Assembly: GCA_946405045.1 (NCBI GenBank) | Contig: CAMJFV010000126.1 | Location: forward strand, 1 to 6,263 | Length of the DNA stretch: 6,263 nucleotides | Reading direction: 5' to 3' | Source of the DNA: an uncultured Bacteroidales bacterium | GTDB lineage: Bacteria; Bacteroidota; Bacteroidia; Bacteroidales; Paludibacteraceae | Shown here: piece after piece, positions 1 through 5,029 of the stretch | How positions within the stretch are numbered: position 1 is the first letter of the stretch | How the letters are laid out: each line of letters begins with the position of its first letter | Made by a program: the position numbers and the translations under genes | Notes under the pieces: model-generated | Database searches by the model: none | Seen by the model: only the letters and a program-made list of their open reading frames with translations | What the model was told of the DNA's origin: nothing

Positions 1-850
1 GTGTGAACATCATCATCACCATCGCAACCTTAAAGCAGGCTCCATATATTCCAAGTTCAGATTCTGCCACCGCTCTGTCTGGCATCAAATATGGGAATAT
101 TATCTTATCGATTGTCTGATTCATGATTCCTGCAATTCCAAGAAGCAACAAAGGCAGTGAATATCCCAAAATCTTCTTAAGCAATGCGGAATCTGGTCTG
201 CCTGCCTTACGAATCTCCGGCAACAAAAGCAATGTCACAAAAAGAGTTGATATTAAATTGGAGACGAAGATATACCCCACCCCGTAATTCTCATCGTAGA
301 ATGGCAAAGTCACGTCATACTTGTTCTTCAATATCGGGCAAAGGACAAGGAAGAATAAATTTGCCGCAATATTCACTACGATCATCAACAGTTTGAAAAT
401 AGCAAACTTTCCAGCTTTATTCTCATATCTTAAATATGCAAAAGGAATTGTACCTACAGCATCGATCGCCACTATGATTCCCATCATCGTAACATATTCA
501 GGATGCGACGAATAGCCAAGCCAAACAGCAACATCTTCAGAAAACAACATCACCAACATAGCAAATATTGTTGACGTCACAGCTACAGAAGTGAGCACAG
601 TCCCAAACACTTTCTGGGCATCAGCGTTCTCCTTGTTTGCAAAACGGAAAAATCCTGTTTCCATTCCATATGTCAGAATCACAAGTAAAAGTGCGGTCCA
701 CGCATATAGATTCGTAACGACTCCATATTCAGCACTTGAAGTAAGCACATACGTGTAAAGTGGGACAAGCAACCAATTAAGGAATTTTCCAAGGATGTTG
801 CTAATGCCGTAGACAGCTGTCTGACGGGCTAGATTTTTCATTTCTGCCAT
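1..850 (-). CDS. Wzx-like oligosaccharide/polysaccharide flippase, 3'-truncated by window edge
   Basis: This open frame lies on the minus strand and is still open at base 1, giving 283 codons of a protein that in this family usually runs to about 480-500 residues. It begins MAEMKNLARQTAVYGISN and continues with hydrophobic segments at about residues 14-35, 48-68, 85-104, 121-140, 151-172, 191-210 and 228-246. The N-terminal LARQTAVYG stretch, the GFFRF motif (66-70) and the segment around NQTIDKIIFPYL (244-255) followed by LGIYG (266-270) are typical of the Bacteroidota polysaccharide-biosynthesis flippases in the MOP superfamily. By family, it would move lipid-linked glycans across the inner membrane; the substrate cannot be read from the sequence. 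Two in-frame ATGs (850 and 841) are possible. I chose 850 because it keeps the MAxxK-type start common in relatives. A TAATTTTG box lies 21 bp upstream, and the preceding gene has its own terminator, so it is probably transcribed separately. Confidence 0.85.
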   Translation of the reverse strand, partial: MAEMKNLARQTAVYGISNILGKFLNWLLVPLYTYVLTSSAEYGVVTNLYAWTALLLVILTYGMETGFFRFANKENADAQKVFGTVLTSVAVTSTIFAMLVMLFSEDVAVWLGYSSHPEYVTMMGIIVAIDAVGTIPFAYLRYENKAGKFAIFKLLMIVVNIAANLFFLVLCPILKNKYDVTLPFYDENYGVGYIFVSNLISTLFVTLLLLPEIRKAGRPDSALLKKILGYSLPLLLLGIAGIMNQTIDKIIFPYLMPDRAVAESELGIYGACFKVAMVMMMFT

Positions 851-871
851 TTCTCTGTTCTTTGTTTTATG

Positions 872-879
872 CAAAATTA
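872..879 (-). promoter_or_regulatory. Bacteroidota-type -7 box upstream of the flippase gene
   Basis: On the minus strand this reads TAATTTTG, matching the TAnnTTTG consensus of the Bacteroidota housekeeping sigma factor. It ends 21 bp before the ATG at 850, which leaves an untranslated leader of about 15 nt. I see no convincing TTTG -33 box at the usual 19-21 bp spacing, so the call rests on one box and on its place between a terminator and a start codon. Confidence 0.45.
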
Positions 880-920
880 CTCTTTTTTGCAATTAGATGC
901 ACTCCGACACAAATAATTAT

Positions 921-974
921 TCAAAATAAAATAAAAACAGAATAAGATTTTCGCTCTCTATAAATCTTATTCTG
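921..974 (-). terminator. Rho-independent terminator of the AraC-type regulator gene
   Basis: A perfect 13-bp inverted repeat (CAGAATAAGATTT at 938-950 and its complement at 962-974) encloses an 11-nt loop. On the minus strand the stem is followed by a T-rich tract (937 down to 921). It begins 17 bp after the stop codon of the regulator gene at 991. The stem is A+T-rich, so it is moderately stable. An A-rich tract does not follow it with U residues in the other direction, so it reads as a minus-strand terminator. Confidence 0.8.
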
Positions 975-990
975 CAATGCTTATATAAAA

Positions 991-2142
991 CTAAACCTCT
1001 GTACCTTCATTATTAGGCGATCCGTCTCTAAACGTACCAGGAGCAACACCGACACTCTCCTTGAATACTCGGTTGAAATGCTGTACATTATTATAACCAA
1101 CAGAGAATGCTATTTCGGAAATATGCATCGCCGTATTCTTTAGCAGACGTTTGGATTCCTCAATTCGTATCGTGTTAAGATAAGCCTTAAACGACTTTCC
1201 TGTAGCTAGGCGTATTTCTTCTGAAGTTCTATCCTCTGCCATCGACAATGCTTTTGCAACATCTGCAAGTTTCAACTCTGGATTGGGATAATTTTTTCCA
1301 ATAAACGTCAGTATTTCATCCTTTAAATTAACGTTATCTTTTTCAGTATCAAGCTTTTCATATGGCACATACACCACTTGCTGTTCCATTTCCTTTTCCT
1401 TCTCATCCACCTTGACGTTATTTCGGCGGAGATAAAGTGCAATGATAGCCAAGATAGCCCAAAACGCAAGCATCACCGTAATCACATCCGACAAAAAATC
1501 TTTACATGCGGCCGGCACCAATCGAAGGCTCTTCACCTTGACTCTATGTTCTACATCCTTTTCATTCGAGTTATCTGCTGTAAGCCATATGATCTTTATG
1601 TTCTCATACTTCATCTTCTGGATATCAGTAGTCCAATGCGGATATGACGCATACCACCATTCCGGAATATCCTTAATCTCTTCAACTGGAATTTCTATCT
1701 CATTAGTGCCTTTTTTTAGTAAAAATGAGTAGACGGCAGTAGGATGAGCTATTCCCTTGTCACCAAAGTTAAACTCTTCCTGCAATCTCACCGAAAACCG
1801 CATATCTTCATCGCTCTCAATGAGTGCTTCGACAACATAATCTTCTATTGGGAAAGTTGAATAGTCATTTTTATGGATCTCCATACCGACATACGGATAG
1901 GCAAACGAAGACCTGAGCGTGAATATCATATCCACACCTTCAGCAGTTTTTTCCAATCTACATTCAGAATTTCCTCCGTCTCCCGCGTCTATCTGACGAT
2001 CGATTTTGAAATCCTTTGTATCATCCAACAAATCTATGGTTGGCGTCAACAATGTAGACAGATAAATAATTCCAACTAAAACAGCTGGAATTGCTGCCAT
2101 GATTGCGATTTTGGTCCAATACTTACCCTTTGTGTTTTCCAT
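991..2142 (-). CDS. Membrane-anchored AraC-family transcriptional regulator
   Basis: The protein has 383 residues from the ATG at 2142. The frame can be extended 10 codons to a TTG at 2172, but that stretch overlaps a promoter-like box, so I reject it. A first membrane segment (about 12-32) is followed by an external region (about 33-215) rich in predicted beta strands and containing EWWYASYPHW (161-170). A second membrane segment (about 218-238) and a charged linker precede a C-terminal AraC-type double helix-turn-helix (about 273-373). That domain shows the hallmarks LADVAKALSM, GKSFKAYLN, IRIEESKRLL and ISEIAFSVGYNNVQHFNRVFK. It should bind DNA from the membrane as a one-component sensor-regulator. 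The external region recalls jelly-roll sugar-binding modules, but only weakly, so the ligand is unknown. It is not part of the aromatic operon, being separated from it by about 890 bp and two terminators. Targets might be itself or the following flippase; this is speculation. The DNA-binding domain call is firm. Confidence 0.9.
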   Translation of the reverse strand: MENTKGKYWTKIAIMAAIPAVLVGIIYLSTLLTPTIDLLDDTKDFKIDRQIDAGDGGNSECRLEKTAEGVDMIFTLRSSFAYPYVGMEIHKNDYSTFPIEDYVVEALIESDEDMRFSVRLQEEFNFGDKGIAHPTAVYSFLLKKGTNEIEIPVEEIKDIPEWWYASYPHWTTDIQKMKYENIKIIWLTADNSNEKDVEHRVKVKSLRLVPAACKDFLSDVITVMLAFWAILAIIALYLRRNNVKVDEKEKEMEQQVVYVPYEKLDTEKDNVNLKDEILTFIGKNYPNPELKLADVAKALSMAEDRTSEEIRLATGKSFKAYLNTIRIEESKRLLKNTAMHISEIAFSVGYNNVQHFNRVFKESVGVAPGTFRDGSPNNEGTEV

Positions 2143-2150
2143 AGTTAAGG

Positions 2151-2158
2151 CAAATATA
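2151..2158 (-). promoter_or_regulatory. Bacteroidota-type -7 box next to the regulator start
   Basis: The minus strand reads TATATTTG, an exact TAnnTTTG match that ends 8 bp before the ATG at 2142. If used, the transcript would have an untranslated leader of only a few nucleotides or none. A weak -33 candidate (AATG, about 21 bp upstream) is the best I can find. The box argues for the ATG at 2142 over the TTG at 2172. Being in A+T-rich DNA, it could also be a chance match. Confidence 0.35.
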
Positions 2159-2256
2159 TAAAAAAACAGCAAAATAAAACATTTTGGACTTTATATTTTC
2201 ACCGTTATATTCTACATATGCCGGCAAAATTCAATCGAAATCACTTTACTATATAC

Positions 2257-2286
2257 AAAAGGAAAGCCAGACTTTTTCAGTCTGGC
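2257..2286 (-). terminator. Intrinsic terminator ending the putative ncRNA
   Basis: On the minus strand the arm GCCAGACT (2286-2279) pairs perfectly with AGTCTGGC (2273-2266) across a 5-nt GAAAA loop. It is followed by TTTCCTTTTG (2265-2256). The plus-strand reading has no T tract after the stem. No protein gene ends just upstream on the minus strand: the nearest is tyrA, which has its own terminator about 700 bp earlier. So this stem implies a separate non-coding transcript or an attenuator ahead of the regulator gene. Confidence 0.8.
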
Positions 2287-2525
2287 CTCATTCTCCACAC
2301 CATTAACCTCACGGCCAATGATGCCTAAATATACTCAATCTAACACATTATTCAAATTCTATTTTTTCGTCAATCATGCTGATTTCTTAATTAATAATAA
2401 AAACCAGCATTCTTTCAACCTATTAACACTATCTCAATCATCAGCTATTGACAATTATCAGAATTCATACTATCTATATAAAAAGTAAGACCCCTAATAA
2501 ACGTCTGTCAATTTCTTTGTTTTTG
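2262..2525 (-). ncRNA. Candidate structured small RNA or terminated leader, unknown family
   Basis: The interval runs from just after a promoter-like element (2532-2564) to an intrinsic terminator (2257-2286), about 260 nt. Minus-strand reading frames in it are no longer than about nine codons, so it is unlikely to code for protein. Four helices can be drawn by eye. ATTGACA (2512-2506) pairs with TGTCAAT (2453-2447). ATGCTGGTTT (2410-2401) pairs with AAATCAGCAT (2385-2376) with one G-U. An 11-bp hairpin with a GUGA tetraloop occupies 2323-2298. The last is the terminator stem. The G-U pairs would be A-C mismatches in a plus-strand RNA, which supports the strand. I do not recognise a known family; 6S-like RNA is not supported because the two ends do not pair. 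It could also be a 5' leader that attenuates the regulator gene starting at 2142. The exact 5' end is inferred from the promoter box. Confidence 0.5.
2298..2323 (-). other. 11-bp RNA hairpin with GNRA (GUGA) tetraloop
   Basis: In the minus-strand transcript CATCATTGGCC (2323-2313) pairs along its full length with GGTTAATGGTG (2308-2298), using three G-U wobbles, around the loop GTGA (2312-2309). GNRA loops are a common cap and tertiary-contact element in structured RNAs. The hairpin ends 11 nt before the terminator stem. Confidence 0.55.
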
Positions 2526-2531
2526 ATGATA

Positions 2532-2564
2532 CAAAGATAGATTTTGGCTGTCAGTTTCATTAAA
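2532..2564 (-). promoter_or_regulatory. Putative promoter of the non-coding transcript
   Basis: The minus strand carries TATCTTTG at 2539-2532, an exact match to the TAnnTTTG -7 box of Bacteroidota. TTTA (2564-2561, consensus TTTG) lies upstream at a 21-bp spacing, within the usual 19-21 bp. Transcription would start near 2525 and run toward the terminator at 2257-2286. Box quality and spacing are the best seen in the window. Confidence 0.5.
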
Positions 2565-2974
2565 CATTTTTGAGTAGATTCATTCATATTTTTCTGAAAC
2601 CCAAGAGCAAAATTAATTTAAAGACATCAATAAAAAGTCGATGAAATGGGCATTTTTTCTTGTTTGAAGAGATTTTACAAGATTATGATAAGATATGACA
2701 ACTTAACAAAAGCGTCAAAACGAATGTTAACGATAAAAATCATGAAACATTGATCTTTCAAAATATAAATTGCATTAACTATAACCTCTAATGAGGTAAA
2801 GAGGAATCTCTCTAAATATTTCTACCAAGGTTAAACTCCTAACGGCGTAATTTGGAATACATTTTTATCCAAGTCTTGGCGACCATAAAGGATCACCCCT
2901 ACAGTCTAAATTCTATTCTTCAGACATATTTTACCAACAATTACAAATTCCGTCGTCACCAGTTTTATCGACAC
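2565..2974. other. A+T-rich intergenic DNA without a recognisable gene
   Basis: About 400 bp between the putative ncRNA promoter and the tyrA terminator. Neither strand holds a frame of credible length. The longest notable one is a 15-codon minus frame beginning MVAKTWIKMY at 2886, preceded by AGGGG, which I do not call a gene. The part at 2783-2850 holds short palindromes described separately. I see no tRNA, transposase remnant or CRISPR-like array. Confidence 0.6.
2783..2850. repeat. Possible degenerate REP-like palindromic element
   Basis: ACCTC (2784-2788) and GAGGT (2793-2797) form a 5-bp stem with a TAAT loop. Nearby TTTCTACCAAGG and CCTAACGG (2838-2845) resemble, from memory, the dispersed Bacteroidales intergenic repeats built on TTTCTACCGAT and CCCTAACGGG. 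Nothing in the window provides a second copy, so this is a weak resemblance only. Confidence 0.25.
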
Positions 2975-3004
2975 AAAAAATGTGCCCGACATCTGTCGGA
3001 CACA
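2975..3004 (-). terminator. Rho-independent terminator of the aromatic amino-acid cluster
   Basis: On the minus strand TGTGTCCGACA (3004-2994) pairs with TGTCGGGCACA (2991-2981) with one U-G wobble. The tight loop probably opens to four nucleotides. Six T residues (2980-2975) follow. The wobble is an A-C mismatch on the plus strand, and the T tract lies on the minus-strand 3' side, so direction is clear. It starts 27 bp after the tyrA stop codon. Confidence 0.9.
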
Positions 3005-3031
3005 TTCCCTACTTATTAAAGTCTTGTTCTA

Positions 3032-3805
3032 TTATTTGATGTTCTCACGAGCTTGATTCAAATAAGCCAACATTCTGTCGTAGTCCTTGCTCTTAACTAT
3101 CTCCTGGAGTTCTGAAAGTTGCTCCTGAATAAGTGCAAGCTGCTTTGTTGAATTTGGATTAAACAAGATCTCAGAGATCAAGAAATTGTCTTCCGACAAC
3201 ACTCCCTCAGCGATTGCCATGTGACGTTTGAATGTTGTACCTGGTGCATCCTGATGCTTCATCACAGACGCGAACGCCAACGTCGACGCGAATGGGATTG
3301 ACAAGCAATATGCCATTGTCTCATCATGCTCCTTAAACGTATACTCGAATAGGTTAAGATGCAAAGAGTTGTACAAATCCTTGAAAAATGCCTTTCCCAA
3401 ACAGTCACTCTCCGCAATGATTATAGCATTCTGTGTACGAAGATCAGACAGACTTGCGAATGTTGGTCCAAACATCGGGTGAGTAGAGACGAAGCGGAAT
3501 CCACATTTCGCATAGAAGTCTGGCAACGTCGTCTTCACTGATGATATATCTGAAATGATACAATCTTTTGGCAAATATGGCATAACCTCTTCAAACGCCT
3601 GGATTGTATACTTCACTGTTACTGCATTGATAAGAAGTTCTGGCTTGAACGCCTTAACCTCCTCAAGCGATGTCATACGCTGAGTGTTGAACACAAAACG
3701 CAGTTTCTTCGAATCCTTATCATAAAGCGCTACGTCGTGCTTCATGCAAAGTACATCTGTTAGGAATGTACCCATCTTTCCCGCACCAAGAATTAAAATA
3801 CGCAT
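3032..3805 (-). CDS. tyrA: Prephenate dehydrogenase (tyrosine biosynthesis)
   Basis: The 257-residue product should oxidatively decarboxylate prephenate to 4-hydroxyphenylpyruvate with NAD(P)+ in the cytoplasm. The N-terminal Rossmann fold starts at residue 1 with GAGKMG (7-12), and Asp29/Asp31 follow the second strand, where cofactor specificity is usually set. SDISSVK (85-91) and STHPMFGP (107-114) are TyrA signatures; His109 matches the conserved active-site histidine. EHDETMAY (159-166) marks the start of the helical dimerisation domain and holds a second conserved histidine. Length matches the minimal form of the family: there is no C-terminal ACT domain and no fused chorismate mutase, so tyrosine feedback, if any, would have to act elsewhere. 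The mutase is supplied by the gene upstream. The leader has no clear Shine-Dalgarno and is preceded by heptad repeats. It is the last gene before the terminator. An arogenate specificity cannot be excluded. Confidence 0.93.
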   Translation of the reverse strand: MRILILGAGKMGTFLTDVLCMKHDVALYDKDSKKLRFVFNTQRMTSLEEVKAFKPELLINAVTVKYTIQAFEEVMPYLPKDCIISDISSVKTTLPDFYAKCGFRFVSTHPMFGPTFASLSDLRTQNAIIIAESDCLGKAFFKDLYNSLHLNLFEYTFKEHDETMAYCLSIPFASTLAFASVMKHQDAPGTTFKRHMAIAEGVLSEDNFLISEILFNPNSTKQLALIQEQLSELQEIVKSKDYDRMLAYLNQARENIK

Positions 3806-3816
3806 TTCTTATGTAG

Positions 3817-3851
3817 AATTAAGAATTAAGAGTTAAAAGTTAAGAGTTGAA
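3817..3851. repeat. Five tandem copies of a 7-bp repeat (A[AG]TTAA[GA]-like)
   Basis: Plus-strand units are AATTAAG, AATTAAG, AGTTAAA, AGTTAAG and AGTTGAA, end to end. They lie 12 bp upstream of the tyrA start codon, in its leader. The last two units also form a 7-bp hairpin with AACTCTT at 3854-3860. Copy number could vary by slippage; since it is non-coding, that would change leader length rather than frame. Confidence 0.75.
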
Positions 3852-3893
3852 TTAACTCTTTACAACCGTTAATTATCTGTATTTCAAGCTGTC

Positions 3894-3929
3894 AAGAGTT
3901 AGTCATTGCTTTGGCAACCACTAACTCTT
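3894..3929. other. Stem-loop in the DAHP synthase-tyrA spacer
   Basis: AAGAGTTAGT (3894-3903) pairs perfectly with ACTAACTCTT (3920-3929). After a 2x2 internal loop, TTGC (3906-3909) pairs with GCAA (3914-3917) around a 4-nt loop. On the minus strand it begins 14 nt after the DAHP synthase stop codon and is not followed by T residues, so it is unlikely to terminate the operon. It could stabilise the 3' end of the upstream message or be a processing site. Confidence 0.55.
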
Positions 3930-3943
3930 AACTGTTAATTTTT

Positions 3944-5005
3944 TTATTTGTTCATGATCTCCATCTGCTGGCGTACAGACTCTGCATGGATCGCCTCAAA
4001 GATAGTGTTCAAGAAATCCTCACCCATCGACATTGTCTTTCCGTCTGCCACTCTCTTAGAGATGATCTCATCGTAACGTTTGCTCTGAAGAATTGGCATG
4101 TCATGCTCCTTCTTGTACTGTCCGATCTCACGTGAGATTCTCATTCTCTTAGCCAAGATCTCAAGAACTGACATATCAATTTCGTCGATCTGCTTACGAA
4201 GTGCTGTGATGTTCTCTGTAGATGCGTTTGTTGTACGTACCACAAGGTTGTTTAGAATCAACGCTAGAACCTCTGGAGTAATCTGCTGTGAGGCGTCTGA
4301 CCAAGCCTTGTCTGGATCACAGTGACTTTCAATGATCAAACCGCTGAACTGAAGGTCCATAGCCTGCTGACAAAGTGGAGCGATAAGATCACGACGACCT
4401 GAAATATGGCTAGGGTCACAAACGATAGGCAAATCAGGAAGACGACGGTGCAACTCGATTGGAATATGCCACTGTGGAAGGTTACGGTATAGCTTCTTAT
4501 CGTAAGAGCTGAACCCACGGTGGATTGCTCCAAGCTGAGTGATGCCAGCGTTGTTCAAACGTTCCAAAGCTCCGATCCACAACTCCAAATCAGGGTTTAC
4601 TGGATTCTTTACCAACACTGGGATATCAACACCCTTCAATGTGTCGGCGATCTCCTGTACTGCGAACGGATCGGCTGTTGTGCGGGCACCTACCCAAAGA
4701 AGGTCAATTCCATACTTCAATGCCAACTCTACATGCTTGGCAGTAGCAACCTCTGTAGAAACGTACATTCCCGTCTCCTTCTTAACCTCCTTCAACCACT
4801 CCAATGCTGGCTCTCCATTTCCCTCGAAACCACCTGGTTTTGTACGTGGTTTCCAAACTCCTGCACGGAAAATCTTAATTCCCTGTGCGTGTAGCTGACG
4901 AGCAGTATTGATTGTCTGCTCCTCTGTCTCTGCGCTACATGGACCAGCGATCACCATTGGACGGCTTTCACATGCGCCTGCTAAATTTATCTTTTTTAGT
5001 TCCAT
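3944..5005 (-). CDS. Bifunctional DAHP synthase / chorismate mutase
   Basis: The 353-residue enzyme joins phosphoenolpyruvate and erythrose 4-phosphate into DAHP, the entry step of the shikimate pathway, and converts chorismate to prephenate. Residues about 1-255 form a KDO8P-synthase-like (type I-beta) barrel: GPCSAET (21-27), KPRTKPGGFEG (52-62), WVGARTT, NPVNPD, the metal/substrate segment CDPSHISGRRD, and ESHCDPDKAWSD. Residues about 263-353 are an AroQ-type mutase. Aligned by eye with the E. coli domain, Arg11, Arg28, Lys39, Arg51, Ser84 and Gln88 correspond to Arg270, Arg287, Lys298, Arg310, Ser343 and Gln347, so the active site looks intact; E. coli Asp48 and Glu52 are replaced by Gln307 and Tyr311. 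Fusions of this type in Bacteroidota (Prevotella nigrescens enzyme) are reported to be inhibited by prephenate through the mutase domain. It follows the aminotransferase after a 24-bp gap with nine A residues upstream of the ATG, consistent with an operon. Confidence 0.95.
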   Translation of the reverse strand: MELKKINLAGACESRPMVIAGPCSAETEEQTINTARQLHAQGIKIFRAGVWKPRTKPGGFEGNGEPALEWLKEVKKETGMYVSTEVATAKHVELALKYGIDLLWVGARTTADPFAVQEIADTLKGVDIPVLVKNPVNPDLELWIGALERLNNAGITQLGAIHRGFSSYDKKLYRNLPQWHIPIELHRRLPDLPIVCDPSHISGRRDLIAPLCQQAMDLQFSGLIIESHCDPDKAWSDASQQITPEVLALILNNLVVRTTNASTENITALRKQIDEIDMSVLEILAKRMRISREIGQYKKEHDMPILQSKRYDEIISKRVADGKTMSMGEDFLNTIFEAIHAESVRQQMEIMNK

Positions 5006-5029
5006 ATGTTTATTCTTTTTTTTTCTATT

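Larger units (their letters stand above)
3817..3940. repeat. Inverted-repeat intergenic element between aroF-type gene and tyrA
   Basis: The two ends, 3817-3841 and 3916-3940, are inverted copies of each other with 20 of 25 positions matching. The right end consists of three heptads in reverse orientation (AATTAAC, AGTTAAG, AGTTAGT on the minus strand). Inside lies a strong stem-loop at 3894-3929. The 124-bp element fills almost the whole gap between the two genes. It resembles a small palindromic intergenic repeat or MITE, but no target-site duplication is visible. Confidence 0.5.

Noticed and set aside
184..515. Two plus-strand frames of 64-70 codons
   Set aside because: They lie opposite the flippase gene, whose minus-strand translation is continuous and family-like; their products show no recognisable motifs.
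1378..2079. Plus-strand frames opposite the regulator gene
   Set aside because: They are antisense to a well-supported coding region and their translations look like random sequence.
2143..2172. Ten-codon N-terminal extension of the AraC-type regulator from TTG at 2172
   Set aside because: The start would be a TTG, the extension contains a promoter-like -7 box, and the ATG at 2142 gives a normal cytoplasmic N-terminal tail before the first membrane segment.
2262..2525. Assignment of the candidate RNA to 6S RNA or tmRNA
   Set aside because: The ends do not pair to form a closing stem, and there is no tRNA-like domain or tag frame visible.
2842..2886. 15-residue minus-strand peptide starting MVAKTWIKMY with AGGGG upstream
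   Set aside because: Too short to support, Shine-Dalgarno sequences are little used in this phylum, and no terminator or promoter is linked to it.
3894..3945. Stem plus T tract read as a plus-strand terminator
   Set aside because: No plus-strand gene precedes it, and the stem and T tract are separated by about nine bases.
4098..4898. Frames of up to 124 codons on both strands over the DAHP synthase gene
   Set aside because: They overlap a gene with complete conserved active-site motifs; long shadow frames are expected from its codon use.
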